A stretch of 64,000 bases of DNA from an uncultured Tolumonas sp. (GCF_963556105.2 NZ_OY829944.1:1523501-1587500); one strand, 5' to 3'. Counted from the first letter of the stretch, positions 40,485 through 49,162 are shown. Program-made: numbers and translations. Notes: generated from the letters alone by a model not told the origin.

Positions 40485-41028
40485 GCTGTAAAAAATGCTT
40501 AACGGATCTACTCTCTGAAATGGGAGTATAGAAGGCAAGTCTATTGCCAGTAGGCCGTAATTCAGCGTCTCTAATTATCATGTTTAACATTTTTTGGCCA
40601 TCAATTATTAAATCCTCTAATGCTTGGGTTGTGATGTATCCATCCACAAGCTTTTTGCCAAGTTTTGCGTCAAGGTCAAAGTGGCCAACAAGTTTGTTTC
40701 TAAATAATTTCAAGTTCATTAACTGTAAATTTTTATTGATATTATCTCTTAATGCGTTTGTATCTGGTGCAAGCTTATTCTCATATCTCGCGTATAAGTT
40801 ATTAAAGGACATATTTTCGGAACCGAAGCTCTTTTCTGGGTCTGTAAATAGAGCTGCACAGCCAATAATCAAATTAGTACTTAAGGATTTTTTTAATGCA
40901 GCTCCAATTTCGCGAAACTCTAAAAATAGAATATCAGCATCTTCTTTTTCCTGAAATAGACCTTTATACACATCTAAACATGATTGCAACTCTGCAAGAG
41001 CAAAAGCCATTCTATTTACTTGCCCCAT
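40468..41028 (-). CDS. AbiU2-type HEPN protein (c51)
   Basis: A 186-residue helical protein with R110-N-K-L-V-G-H116 in LKLFRNKLVGHFDLD, the AbiU2-like R-N-K-x3-H version of the HEPN motif, followed by a dimer-type helix (ALEDLIIDGQKMLNMII). AbiU2 is part of a lactococcal abortive-infection system; the role here is inferred. The start at 41028 follows GAGGT. The last residues (ITKN) and the stop are encoded inside the long attC. Confidence 0.78.
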   Translation of the reverse strand: MGQVNRMAFALAELQSCLDVYKGLFQEKEDADILFLEFREIGAALKKSLSTNLIIGCAALFTDPEKSFGSENMSFNNLYARYENKLAPDTNALRDNINKNLQLMNLKLFRNKLVGHFDLDAKLGKKLVDGYITTQALEDLIIDGQKMLNMIIRDAELRPTGNRLAFYTPISESRSVKHFLQRITKN

Positions 41029-41041
41029 AATCGACCTCAGC

Positions 41042-41097
41042 GCATAACTTTTACTTGTGGGGTTGCGTAGCAATCCCACACCAAGTTTTTGTTAGCT
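41042..41097 (-). repeat. attC of c52
   Basis: Short attC, apex GGTTGCGTAGCAATCC, arms GCATAAC / GTTAGCT. Confidence 0.92.
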
Positions 41098-41271
41098 TTC
41101 GCATATTAAATTGAAATTATATAAAATAAAACAAACTATTGGATTGCTAATAGTTTAAATTGAATAGACATTTATTTAGATAAATATTCTTTATCAATTC
41201 ATGTTCATGTCTATAAATCAAAGCCTCAGTTGAACAGATAAAAGCTTGCTTTGATAATTATAGTTTTGATA

Positions 41272-41505
41272 TTAATCATCAATGATTTTTTCACCACAAC
41301 TTTCACAAATGAGATGACGGGAAAATTCATCCATAGAAGCAATAAAACTGCCTAAGAACCAGCTTTTGATGAAACCAGCAATGAATTCCTTAAGTTTTCT
41401 ATTAGAAGAATTTTCAAAACCAGTTTTCTTTCTTACCAAAATCAATACATGATTCGTTTCTTTACAACAGCATTTACAATAGTGCCTTTCAATTTTATCG
41501 GCCAT
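41272..41505 (-). CDS. small zinc-ribbon-like protein (c52)
   Basis: A 77-residue protein with cysteine clusters HYCKCCCKETNH near the N-terminus and ICESCGEK near the C-terminus, so it probably holds one zinc ion. Between them lies a helix with hydrophobic patches (LKEFIAGFIKSWFLGSFIA). The start at 41505 has an excellent TTGGAGATAG ribosome site; a longer frame reads into the next attC. The 170 bases after the stop are empty. No family is recognised. Confidence 0.65.
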   Translation of the reverse strand: MADKIERHYCKCCCKETNHVLILVRKKTGFENSSNRKLKEFIAGFIKSWFLGSFIASMDEFSRHLICESCGEKIIDD

Positions 41506-41520
41506 ATCTATCTCCAAGAA

Positions 41521-41576
41521 AGCTAACTTCGAATTGTGGGGCAGCGTAGCTGTCCCACACCAATTTTTTGTTATGT
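41521..41576 (-). repeat. attC of c53
   Basis: Short attC, apex GGCAGCGTAGCTGTCC, arms AGCTAAC / GTTATGT. Confidence 0.92.
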
Positions 41577-41578
41577 GT

Positions 41579-42052
41579 TTATAGCTTGCGGCCAAGACGC
41601 TTTTCTATTTGACGTTTTTCCCACGCGGGGCTGAAGAAATGAAAAACTTCAAACACATTCAGGCCATGAGAAAGCACACCCAAACCCCAGCCAAGCATTG
41701 GCCACCAAGCCCAAATATAATCGGGGTTTGTTGTTAGATTTATGATAAATAGGGTCGTGATCACAACCACGTATTTAATCAGGTGTGAATAGAAACCCTT
41801 AATATCTCGTACATATTCAATCGCTTTTGCTTCGTCACTCGTAATTTGTTGTTGAGTATCCATGTCATTCTCCGGTGCAGAGTGTAAATCAGAGACCTGA
41901 ACCTCAAACACAGCAGCTAAAGACTTAAGTGAATCAAGACCAGGATTTTGACCACGCTCAATGCGCTGAATAGTACGGATGCTTAACCCAGAAAACTCAG
42001 CCAATTGCTCTTGAGACCAACCTCGTTGAAGTCTTAATTTACGAATAATCAT
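41579..42052 (-). CDS. helix-turn-helix regulator with 2TM domain, paralogue of c39 (c53)
   Basis: A 157-residue protein very similar to the c39 product: the same XRE helix-turn-helix (LRLQRGWSQEQLAEFSGLSI) and 2TM domain (WAWWPMLGWGLGVLSHGL, FSPAWEKRQIEKRLGRKL). The linker between them differs most (APENDMDTQQQITSDEAK). The cassettes have different attC versions, so they were captured or diverged separately. Confidence 0.9.
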   Translation of the reverse strand: MIIRKLRLQRGWSQEQLAEFSGLSIRTIQRIERGQNPGLDSLKSLAAVFEVQVSDLHSAPENDMDTQQQITSDEAKAIEYVRDIKGFYSHLIKYVVVITTLFIINLTTNPDYIWAWWPMLGWGLGVLSHGLNVFEVFHFFSPAWEKRQIEKRLGRKL

Positions 42053-42232
42053 TGAATTGCCCTAGTTGTGAAGTTCGAAATGACTATGAATAAATAAACC
42101 TAAAATTGTAACGACAGCAAGGCGACATGAATATGACAACATAGAAAAATCAATAGAATAGTACACACAGAACGGAGATTGATTAGAACTCATTCTTTTG
42201 GACTATCTGCAACCAAATGCTATTTCTTAAAC

Positions 42233-42288
42233 ACATAACTTCGAATTATGGGGCCACGAAGTGGTCCCACATTAATTTTTTGTTATGC
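42233..42288 (-). repeat. attC of c54
   Basis: Short attC, apex GGCCACGAAGTGGTCC, arms ACATAAC / GTTATGC. The following CAGTATTGAAAAA is shared with family B cassettes. Confidence 0.92.
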
Positions 42289-42302
42289 AGTATTGAAAAA
42301 TC

Positions 42303-43139
42303 TCAGCGACGTAGTGCTTTTAGCATTTGTCTGTCTGCTTCGAAGTACCTCTGCATATTCGGTTCGGCACTACCTTGCGGTCTCCATGCATCAGGATTCA
42401 CTGACGCGTATCCACAACCAAGAAATCTGTAGTCAGGGTTGCCATAACTATTGCCGTGCGCCAAGAAAACTGACGTAAGTATCCTCGATATTCCCTCGCC
42501 ACCGAACAGATACTCAGATTTTTTAATAACAAGCGAACCTGATGCTATCTCACTTAGTGAATAATTTACTTTGAATGTTGGCACCTTCCACCAGGATGTG
42601 ATGCGTTGTACGGGGCTTGATCGAAAGATATATTTGCTTTCAAATCTAGGGACATTAATAGTCGTAGATGTTCTTATAGAGTCGCTATTTAATACACGTC
42701 GATATGGCATATTTGTACATATGGAGCATTCCATTGGGGGTAACTCATAGTATGCAAAAATCCTATTCATCAACATTAAATTGGGTGATGTGTCGTTGCT
42801 CCATTGATATTCATAAAAATGACCAATTGACGAAAAATCATAGAGAAAACCGTCCTGTGTGCGTTGAGGTACATTGGTCGCTCTTGTTTCTGAGATGCTT
42901 GTACATAGGGATTTATATTCGAGATACCCATTAAAAAACCACGCAAGTGTTAGAGCTGAAACAACTATAGGAACAGTTGCATAATAGTGCTTGCTCTTAA
43001 GTAGTCGGTCGAATGTTGCTCCAATTACCCAAAGTGCTGATAAGCCTAAAGCTATGCACACATAAGGGTAAATGTAGCTAAAGAATCCTCTTAGAACGCC
43101 TATCAACAATAGTATACCGAGCACGAATACTGCAGCCAT
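42303..43139 (-). CDS. membrane protein with large outer domain (c54)
   Basis: A 278-residue protein with three membrane segments in the first 72 residues (AVFVLGILLLIGVLRGFFSY, YVCIALGLSALWVIGATF, ATVPIVVSALTLAWFFNGY) and a soluble, probably periplasmic, domain of about 200 residues with four cysteines (MECSICTN, FLGCGYASV). It starts after TAAGGAAAGG. No family is recognised. Confidence 0.67.
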   Translation of the reverse strand: MAAVFVLGILLLIGVLRGFFSYIYPYVCIALGLSALWVIGATFDRLLKSKHYYATVPIVVSALTLAWFFNGYLEYKSLCTSISETRATNVPQRTQDGFLYDFSSIGHFYEYQWSNDTSPNLMLMNRIFAYYELPPMECSICTNMPYRRVLNSDSIRTSTTINVPRFESKYIFRSSPVQRITSWWKVPTFKVNYSLSEIASGSLVIKKSEYLFGGEGISRILTSVFLAHGNSYGNPDYRFLGCGYASVNPDAWRPQGSAEPNMQRYFEADRQMLKALRR

Positions 43140-43260
43140 TTTGCCTTTCCTTAAGTTATCAAGAAATGGGATTGGGGTTATCTATTTATCAAAATTCCGG
43201 AGATTCTCTTGCTGAATATGCTTTCTAGTAGCCTATTTGCTATATATCGTATTTTTTGCT

Positions 43261-43315
43261 GCATAACTTCGACTTATGGGGCGCGTTAGCGTCCCACATT
43301 AAGTTTTTGTTAAAT
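43261..43315 (-). repeat. attC of c55
   Basis: Short attC, apex GGCGCGTTAGCGTCC, arms GCATAAC / GTTAAAT. Confidence 0.92.
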
Positions 43316-43318
43316 TTT

Positions 43319-43828
43319 TCAGTTTAAACGTTCGATAATGGTATGTTGCTGATTTTCTTTTACAAACATTTCAGCAAATTGATGATTATCAAATTCTAAG
43401 ACATATTCTTTCGTGCTGAATTTTGTCTTGTTTATTGGAATCTGTTTTCTAAGAAAATGACTGAATAGCATATAAGCGACAAATATTACTAATATATAAG
43501 GCACGGATATATCAGAAAAACGAGTATGAATTAGCTGTAACGGCAAAGTAATAAGAAATATGCTGAATAAAATAGTTGCAAAAGAAGAAACCAAACGGAC
43601 TAAAGTCATTGTTCCGCAGCCATCAACCGACAAGTTAGCCAACGCTAACCATTTTGCATGTTTTTCACAGACAAAGTATTCAAGTTGCGGATCAGTTTTT
43701 GCTATTTTTGTGGTGAGTTTATTTTCTAACGAGATCACATTCTTCAAATGCTGAGTATTACCACATCTAGCACAGACATGGGGCCACGTTATTTCGTAAA
43801 TATTTGCAACTTTGACTTTTTTACTCAT
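43319..43828 (-). CDS. membrane protein with N-terminal metal-binding domain (c55)
   Basis: A 169-residue protein. The first 70 residues hold a likely zinc site (HVCARCGN and FVCEKHAKW). Two membrane segments follow (LVRLVSSFATILFSIFLITL and ISVPYILVIFVAYMLFSHFL), then a C-terminal domain (EYVLEFDNHQFAEMFVKEN). The arrangement resembles small membrane proteins with an intracellular sensor domain; no family name is recognised. Confidence 0.67.
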   Translation of the reverse strand: MSKKVKVANIYEITWPHVCARCGNTQHLKNVISLENKLTTKIAKTDPQLEYFVCEKHAKWLALANLSVDGCGTMTLVRLVSSFATILFSIFLITLPLQLIHTRFSDISVPYILVIFVAYMLFSHFLRKQIPINKTKFSTKEYVLEFDNHQFAEMFVKENQQHTIIERLN

Positions 43829-43946
43829 GATTCACAACGATTAGTAAATTTTTTTGATTATAACATTTCATGGAATTTGCTGTGTATTAGAACCAGATGG
43901 AAAGGTGGCTTTCGTCATAATTTCACACAGGGCTGTCTGCTGAAGA

Positions 43947-44006
43947 ATTTAACTTTTACTTAAATGGCGGCACGTAGTGCCGTCCAGTTTCAAGTTTTTG
44001 TTATAT
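43947..44006 (-). repeat. attC of c56
   Basis: Short attC, apex GGCGGCACGTAGTGCCGTCC, arms ATTTAAC / GTTATAT. Confidence 0.92.
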
Positions 44007-45107
44007 TTTTGTATATGTGCTAATCCAATGCATTTTAAAGAATCCCACTCGTTCTGTTATATTTATGTGATCATTAATTTTTATTTCGTAGTAATCGCTG
44101 GCACTCATTGGGAGATCGATGGTTTTATTTTCTTGCGTTTTAATGGTAGCCAAGTAACTATTGTGTCTTTTACCATGGTGTATGTGTTTATCAATTACCG
44201 AGGTGTTGTATGAAATTTGGGGAGAAACGTCGAAAAAAGCATTAGCATAACGAATGGTAAAGTTTGTAATTGATAAAGTACCTAGTGAGCCTAAGATAAA
44301 AATATAAGAAAGAATAAGGTGTGTTCGAGATGATTTTTTAATTGATCTTATTGCCAATAAGGATAGACATCCAATTATTATAAATGTTGCCAAAATAGAT
44401 ATGCATAATGAATATTCAAAATCAATATCGATGTGTCTGATGCCGAATAAGGAATGCCCTGCAAATAATAAAGCCCCATAAATAAATAGGGAAGTCGAGA
44501 TCGCTGAATATTTATTGTCAATTTTTTTTGATTTATCGTTTTGGATGTTTAATTTTACTAGTTTTTGCATTACTTTAATGTTGATTGGTTTTAATCTGTC
44601 TAGCAAGGTTTGAGATATGTAATCAACATTATTTTGAGTTACACTACTACCAGCTGATAAAGAAAGCCATAGTTTGCCATTTTCAAGAAATATCTTTTGT
44701 GTTACGCAATTGTAAGTGGTGTCATAAAAAACAGACAATATTAAATCTTGTAACTCATCATCTCTAAATATAGCATTTAATTCTGCTGCGTCTGAAATAA
44801 TATATAACCGATCATCAAATTCTTCCGTTCCTACTTGATACTCATTGGAAATTCTTAATTTTTTTGCATACACATCATAATTATCTTCATTTTTTAGTAT
44901 GAAGGAGCAATCGTCAATAGATCGCAAACCAATGTGAATATCAGTTATTTCTAATTTTTTGGTTTCTATATGTCTAAAGTATTGGATGTCTCCATATTGT
45001 TCGGTGGTTGGATTCCATTGTTTTTCTAATGTTAGATTGACAAGCAACATATACAAGATTGGTATTATGAATAAAGGTGCAATAAAAATAATATAATTTT
45101 CGTTCAT
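44001..45107 (-). CDS. membrane protein (c56)
   Basis: A 368-residue protein: an N-terminal membrane segment (IIFIAPLFIIPILYMLLVNLT), a cytoplasmic domain of about 175 residues, three more segments (SLFIYGALLFAGHSLFGI, LCISILATFIIIGCLSLLA, LILSYIFILGSLGTLSI) and a C-terminal domain with HHGKRHNSYLATIKTQE. No family is recognised. A TAGGGAAATAC ribosome site precedes the ATG; the stop lies in the attC arm. Confidence 0.67.
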   Translation of the reverse strand: MNENYIIFIAPLFIIPILYMLLVNLTLEKQWNPTTEQYGDIQYFRHIETKKLEITDIHIGLRSIDDCSFILKNEDNYDVYAKKLRISNEYQVGTEEFDDRLYIISDAAELNAIFRDDELQDLILSVFYDTTYNCVTQKIFLENGKLWLSLSAGSSVTQNNVDYISQTLLDRLKPINIKVMQKLVKLNIQNDKSKKIDNKYSAISTSLFIYGALLFAGHSLFGIRHIDIDFEYSLCISILATFIIIGCLSLLAIRSIKKSSRTHLILSYIFILGSLGTLSITNFTIRYANAFFDVSPQISYNTSVIDKHIHHGKRHNSYLATIKTQENKTIDLPMSASDYYEIKINDHINITERVGFFKMHWISTYTKI

Positions 45108-45121
45108 GTATTTCCCTAAAA

Positions 45122-45198
45122 ATATAACTTCTAATTAAACGGCGGCACGCAGTGCCGTCCAGTGAGCAACGCGAACGTGTTTGAATTATTTGTTAGGC
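45122..45198 (-). repeat. attC of c57 (long form)
   Basis: Long attC, apex GGCGGCACGCAGTGCCGTCC, arms ATATAAC / GTTAGGC. It is an uninterrupted version of the IS target. Confidence 0.9.
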
Positions 45199-45891
45199 AT
45201 TATTTTCTGGATAAATTGAATGGGTGTAATGGCATACAGGATCATATAAGTAAATTTCTAAAAACGATGTTTTTGGTAAATTTTCTTGAACCTGCTCCAT
45301 AAGAGCAAACCACTCATTTCGCATATATAAATTATTTAGATCACATTGAACTATTAATATGGAGTCTATTGGATATGGCTTTGTTGATTTTTTAGTGATT
45401 TGAGTAATTATTAATTGGCTATATAAACTAATAAATTCAACATTAGAATAACTGAACGGTACGGATTCTATACTTCTATCTTTTAATCGACTGATACCAT
45501 CAAGTCCGAATGCAATCCCTTTTTCATTTAGCAACTCTCGAGCAAGATATTCTTTAGGGTGTTTGATACATGTGATCTCGATATGTGCATTTTCTGGATA
45601 GTAATTCTGGGATACCAATTCTCCTTTTTGGAAAATTTTTGCGTCATATGTTTGACTGCCATCAACCCATTGGACAGAAATATATCGACCTGGTCGGTAG
45701 CTGGACTGGACATATTTGCAAATAGGCATCAACTCTTCGAGTAATTTTTTCTCTAACCGACTAGATAGCATTAATAAACGTGTAGGACCATTTGGGCTTG
45801 ATTTTATCGCTTCAAAAAGACTATAAACTTTAGAGCAAAACTCTAACCCATCGAATTTATTTTCACTAAAGGTCAATAAAGATTCAGTCAT
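45193..45891 (-). CDS. hypothetical protein (c57)
   Basis: A 232-residue soluble protein. The start at 45891 (MTESLLTFSENK) lies just inside the cassette; the longer open frame crosses the next attC and its neighbour and is not credible. Notable segments: LLMLSSRLEKKLLEELMPICK, YRPGRYISVQWVDGSQTYDAK, IDSILIVQCDLNNLYMRNEW. No family or motif is recognised. The stop lies in the attC arm. Confidence 0.62.
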   Translation of the reverse strand: MTESLLTFSENKFDGLEFCSKVYSLFEAIKSSPNGPTRLLMLSSRLEKKLLEELMPICKYVQSSYRPGRYISVQWVDGSQTYDAKIFQKGELVSQNYYPENAHIEITCIKHPKEYLARELLNEKGIAFGLDGISRLKDRSIESVPFSYSNVEFISLYSQLIITQITKKSTKPYPIDSILIVQCDLNNLYMRNEWFALMEQVQENLPKTSFLEIYLYDPVCHYTHSIYPENNA

Positions 45892-45894
45892 AAT

Positions 45895-45952
45895 GCCTAA
45901 CTTCGAATTGTGCGGTGGCTGAAAGCCATCCGACACTAATTTTTTGTTATGT
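45895..45952 (-). repeat. attC of c58
   Basis: Short attC, apex GGTGGCTGAAAGCCATCC, arms GCCTAAC / GTTATGT. Confidence 0.92.
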
Positions 45953-46393
45953 GCGTTGCAAGAGCATTGGCACAAAATGGATACCATTAAATTCAGATTC
46001 GTCGCCACAAGTCTTAAACCCATTACAGCGATAAAAACTGACTGCATTTACAGAAGCTCTAAGCGTGATTTCTTGTGCATCGGTCGAATTAAGTAGAGTT
46101 GCTAATAATTTTTTACCAATTCCTTTTCCTTGCACTGATTTCGACACAAATAAATGAGTTAAATAATTTCCAGATCTAAGTGCGCCAAAACCAACTATTT
46201 CGTTATCGATGACAGCTTTAATACTTATAAATTCGTTTGTATTGAACGTAGTATCGATAGATGGTAATACGTTAGATCTATAGGCTTCTTTTCCTTGAGT
46301 GTTAAATTTTGGCAACACATCATATTCTGACACGTCTGCTATTAGTTTGCGCACAGATTCTAAATCAATGTTTTCTACCTTTTGAATTTTCAT
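45947..46393 (-). CDS. GNAT-family acetyltransferase (c58)
   Basis: A 148-residue GNAT enzyme: ENIDLESVRKLIADVSEY, IKAVIDNEIVGFGALRSG, YLTHLFVSKSVQGKGIGKKL (the Q/RxxGxG/A loop is intact) and EITLRASVNAVSFYRCNGF. The substrate is unknown. It is the second gene of a two-gene cassette and has its own strong ribosome site (GGAGAAGAC). The stop lies in the attC arm. Confidence 0.9.
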   Translation of the reverse strand: MKIQKVENIDLESVRKLIADVSEYDVLPKFNTQGKEAYRSNVLPSIDTTFNTNEFISIKAVIDNEIVGFGALRSGNYLTHLFVSKSVQGKGIGKKLLATLLNSTDAQEITLRASVNAVSFYRCNGFKTCGDESEFNGIHFVPMLLQRT

Positions 46394-46544
46394 GTCTTCT
46401 CCGAAAAATTACATCAATCTAAATTTCCGTGATTTATTCCGAACTATTGTACGGTATTTGCTATGTGCAGATTAATAAATTAAATGCCTTGTTTTGTTTG
46501 CGATAGTGACTACTACATGCTAGAGATATATTTCTTTGTCCAAA

Positions 46545-46763
46545 CTAAACACCTGCTTTAACCATATCCTTAATTTTGCTTGCTTTCTCGAAGTGATCTA
46601 ATTTATGAATTTCGATCCACCATCGAGCTGCTTCCATAAGAACTTCAGGCTGATCGTTCTTATTTTTAAAGAATGCATAAAAGGATAGGCCAACATCAGC
46701 ACCATTTTTTTCAATTTTTCGATCACAAATTTCGATGATCTTTTCTCTAAGTTCTTTCCGCAA
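46545..46763 (-). CDS. small protein, DUF6500-like (c58)
   Basis: A 72-residue protein: LREKIIEICDRKIEKNGADV, GLSFYAFFKNKN, PEVLMEAARWWIEIHKLDHF, EKASKIKDM. The pattern resembles the small family DUF6500, of unknown role. It starts at TTG; AAGGA lies about nine bases upstream. The 150 bases between it and the GNAT gene are AT-rich and empty. Confidence 0.7.
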   Translation of the reverse strand: MRKELREKIIEICDRKIEKNGADVGLSFYAFFKNKNDQPEVLMEAARWWIEIHKLDHFEKASKIKDMVKAGV

Positions 46764-46789
46764 AGTAGCATTCCTTGGTGATATTTAGC

Positions 46790-46847
46790 ACATAACTTCC
46801 AATTGTGGGGCGGTTGAAAACCGTCCCACACTAATTGTTTGTTAACT
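46790..46847 (-). repeat. attC of c59
   Basis: Family C type attC, apex GGCGGTTGAAAACCGTCC, arms ACATAAC / GTTAACT. Confidence 0.92.
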
Positions 46848-46867
46848 GGTAGTTGAGTTGAACTTGT

Positions 46868-47116
46868 TTATGGCGCGACAGGATTTTGCGAACCATCGTC
46901 GTTGTTGATAAACATTTCTGTGTTCGGCCGTAACTTGAGTTCACAACAGGATTTACTATCTTCACGACTCAAATAATGCGCAAATTTTGAATTTATGGCT
47001 GAACTTGCTTTCGTTGAAATTGAATTCAACGCAAATCTTGCTGTACCCAGAAGTGCAAGGAGCGGCGCTGAAAATTTCGACAAACTGTCTATGCCAGCGA
47101 AAAACAAAACACACAA
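46868..47116 (-). CDS. family C repeat cassette with 82-codon frame (c59)
   Basis: Fourth family C copy and, with c80, part of a diverged subgroup (FAGIDSLSKFSAPL, NSISTKASS, KSCCELKL, NPVAP). The frame stays open despite about ten changes. Coding remains unproven. Confidence 0.35.
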   Translation of the reverse strand: MCVLFFAGIDSLSKFSAPLLALLGTARFALNSISTKASSAINSKFAHYLSREDSKSCCELKLRPNTEMFINNDDGSQNPVAP

Positions 47117-47127
47117 CCAACAAAACC

Positions 47128-47182
47128 AGTTAACTTTTAATTGTGGGGTGCGTAAGCATCCCACACCAATTATTTGTTAGGG
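47128..47182 (-). repeat. attC of c60
   Basis: Short attC, apex GGTGCGTAAGCATCC, arms AGTTAAC / GTTAGGG. Confidence 0.92.
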
Positions 47183-47545
47183 TGCATGCATTGATTGAAT
47201 ACATGCAAATATCATTAAACCAGCACCAAAAGAAAATGCAAATGTATGAACTAGAGAAATGAAAAATGACTTCATTAAATTGGTTTTACGAATGCTCAGT
47301 GCAAGATTAACTAAAAAGAATAATAAAATAAGACCTAATGATAGAGTTTTATAACTGTGACTTGTCCCGAAAACCAAAGGGGCCAAAATGAATCCAATAA
47401 AACAATTGATAGCCAACTTAGTAAAGACAGAAAAACTCTGGAATTTTATTGGTTCAGCATCGGGTGATTTTTTCCAACTAATAGTTGTCAGTGAACTGAT
47501 TACATCTAATAAACCAAGTATTAAATTTAAAAGACTCTCTGTCAT
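47177..47545 (-). CDS. small membrane protein (c60)
   Basis: A 122-residue protein with about four hydrophobic segments (LLNLILGLLDVISSLTTI, LAINCFIGFILAPLVFG, LSLGLILLFFLVNLALSI, FAFSFGAGLMIFACI). No family is recognised. It ends in the attC arm. Confidence 0.62.
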   Translation of the reverse strand: MTESLLNLILGLLDVISSLTTISWKKSPDAEPIKFQSFSVFTKLAINCFIGFILAPLVFGTSHSYKTLSLGLILLFFLVNLALSIRKTNLMKSFFISLVHTFAFSFGAGLMIFACIQSMHAP

Positions 47546-47573
47546 TTTGTGTTACCGAAAGTTTAGCTATGCA

Positions 47574-47649
47574 CCCTAACTTTTAATTAAACGGCGGCAC
47601 GCAGTGCCGTCCAGTGAGCACGCGAACGGGTTTGAATTAGTTGTTAGGT
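47574..47649 (-). repeat. attC of c61 (long form)
   Basis: Long attC, apex GGCGGCACGCAGTGCCGTCC then AGTGAGCACGCGAACGGG, arms CCCTAAC / GTTAGGT. Confidence 0.9.
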
Positions 47650-48052
47650 ATGAACAAAGAAAAATATAATCATCATCAACAACAAAACTGGCTAAGTGGA
47701 ACCACAGGCTTCAATGTTGCAACTGTGCCAGCTTTAAACCACCACTTGGAATTACGCACTGGCAATATTGATGCAGCGAAATTGGCTGAAACATCGACTG
47801 ACTTATTCAGTGAGCAGGAGTGGTTGTTAAAAACACAGCGCCCCGATGATGAGCCGCTCAGGCGTTATACTCTGACAATGCCGATGGTTGCCGACACGTA
47901 ACCCGTGCAGGCTTTCAGTTTGCCATTTCACGTGAATTCATGTGTTGCGCGAGGCAACCCACTCGAAGGTGGTGAACCGCTAACACCACTGGACCATCTG
48001 CACAGCCGCTTTAGGGCTGGAATTCGCAGCAAACAATGAAGCCGCTTTTATT
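47650..48052. repeat. repeat cassette, family A (c61)
   Basis: Family A copy in which the plus-strand frame from 47650 remains open for 83 codons (MNKEKYNHHQQQNWLSGTTG, LAETSTDLFSEQEWLLKTQR). It aligns in frame with the c42 copy; the two share TDLFxExEWLLKTQRPDDEP. Confidence 0.75.
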
Positions 48053-48110
48053 ACCTAACTTCCAATTGTGGGGCGGTTGAAAACCGTCCCACACTAATTG
48101 TTTGTTAACT
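48053..48110 (-). repeat. attC of c62
   Basis: Family C type attC, apex GGCGGTTGAAAACCGTCC, arms ACCTAAC / GTTAACT. Confidence 0.92.
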
Positions 48111-48130
48111 GGTAGTTGAGTTGAACTTGT

Positions 48131-48379
48131 TTATGGCTCGACGGGATTTTGCGAACCACCGTCGTTGTTGATAAACATATCTATGTTCGGCCATAACTTG
48201 AGTTCACAACAGAATTTACTATCTTCACGACTCAAATAATGCGCAAATTTTGAATTTATGGCTGAACTTGTTTTCGCTGAAATTGAATTCAACGCAAATC
48301 TTGCAGTGCCCAGAAGTGCAGGGAGCGGCGTTGAAAATTTCGACAAACTGTCTACACCAGCGAAAAACAAAACACACAA
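48131..48379 (-). CDS. family C repeat cassette with 82-codon frame (c62)
   Basis: Fifth family C copy, close to the c3 copy (NIDMFINNDGG). TTG start without ribosome site. Confidence 0.35.
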   Translation of the reverse strand: MCVLFFAGVDSLSKFSTPLPALLGTARFALNSISAKTSSAINSKFAHYLSREDSKFCCELKLWPNIDMFINNDGGSQNPVEP

Positions 48380-48390
48380 CCAACAAAACC

Positions 48391-48448
48391 AGTTAACTTC
48401 GACTTATGGGGCGGTTGAAAACCGTCCCACATTAAGTTTTTGTTGTGC
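48391..48448 (-). repeat. attC of c63
   Basis: Short attC, apex GGCGGTTGAAAACCGTCC, arms AGTTAAC / GTTGTGC. The unusual right arm pairs with GCACAAC at 49163. Confidence 0.9.
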
Positions 48449-48454
48449 GGCCAG

Positions 48455-48907
48455 TTACTCGCGCAAATGTTTAGCTAATGACGCCAGTTCATTGTCATCA
48501 GCGCGAAGATGATCATGAGAGGATAGATAGCCTTCATATTGAAGGAAATATTTATCAACGCGAGATTCAATAGGCCGCCAAGTCTTCAGATCTGAGGTGC
48601 CATGCATTGGAAACAGCTTGGCATGAACATGATCAACGCCAAAACCTTCGAATATCATGCCAGTCCGGCCAACATCATCTAATTTTGCATCAAGCAACTT
48701 TGCGACAGATTTTGTCGCTAGCATTAAATCAGTTAGTACATTGTCAGGTAAATCAAACGCGTAACTTGAATGGTGTGCTTTAGGTATAACAACGGTAACG
48801 CCTTTTGTATTTGGGAAAATAGATAAGAAAGCTAAATGATGTTCATTTTCCCAGACTTTATGACAAGGCGATTTACCGGCGACAATATCACAGAAAATAC
48901 AAGACAT
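48455..48907 (-). CDS. HIT-family protein (c63)
   Basis: A 150-residue histidine-triad protein. It shows CIFCDIVAGKSPCHKVWEN (zinc-binding start), FPNTKGVTVVIPKAHHSS, then GVDHVHAKLFPMHG in place of the H-x-H-x-H active site, where the third histidine is replaced by Lys. Family members hydrolyse nucleotide phosphoramidates or AppA-type dinucleotides; the altered triad may change or lower activity. GAGGTCATC precedes the ATG. Confidence 0.9.
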   Translation of the reverse strand: MSCIFCDIVAGKSPCHKVWENEHHLAFLSIFPNTKGVTVVIPKAHHSSYAFDLPDNVLTDLMLATKSVAKLLDAKLDDVGRTGMIFEGFGVDHVHAKLFPMHGTSDLKTWRPIESRVDKYFLQYEGYLSSHDHLRADDNELASLAKHLRE

Positions 48908-48935
48908 GATGACCTCGACTACAGCGCATCTTTAA

Positions 48936-49060
48936 AATGCTACCGCCCTTGGTAGCGAAACCAATAAAGAAAAATATGTGAAGAAAGAGAGTGGTAGCAT
49001 CCATGCTCGATAGGAGTTGATTGAGATTAGATTGACAAATGAAGCCAGAAATTGGAAGCA
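48936..49060. repeat. possible family D remnant downstream of attC c64 border (c63)
   Basis: Non-coding stretch with AATGCTACCGCCC, a GCTACC/GGTAGC inverted repeat (48939-48956) and GACAAATGAAGCCAGAAATT, weakly like family D. The rest up to 49162 shows nothing recognisable. Confidence 0.35.
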
Positions 49061-49162
49061 AAACACGAAAAAAAGTAAGGGAATTTCACGTTTGATTAAA
49101 ATTCAACCGTTGTTGTTTTTGGTGACTTGAATGTCACGCCGAAACATGAAAAGAGCATAGCC

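Noticed and set aside
45892-46047. N-terminal extensions of several genes into the neighbouring attC (45193, 49202, 61728, 41272, 25276 and others)
   Set aside because: The extra residues (for example MWDGFQPPHKSKL) are translations of the adjacent attC hairpin; internal starts with ribosome sites or at the cassette border are preferred.
48939-48956. GCTACC/GGTAGC inverted repeat as a terminator
   Set aside because: No T-run follows on either strand and the sequence fits a family D remnant better.
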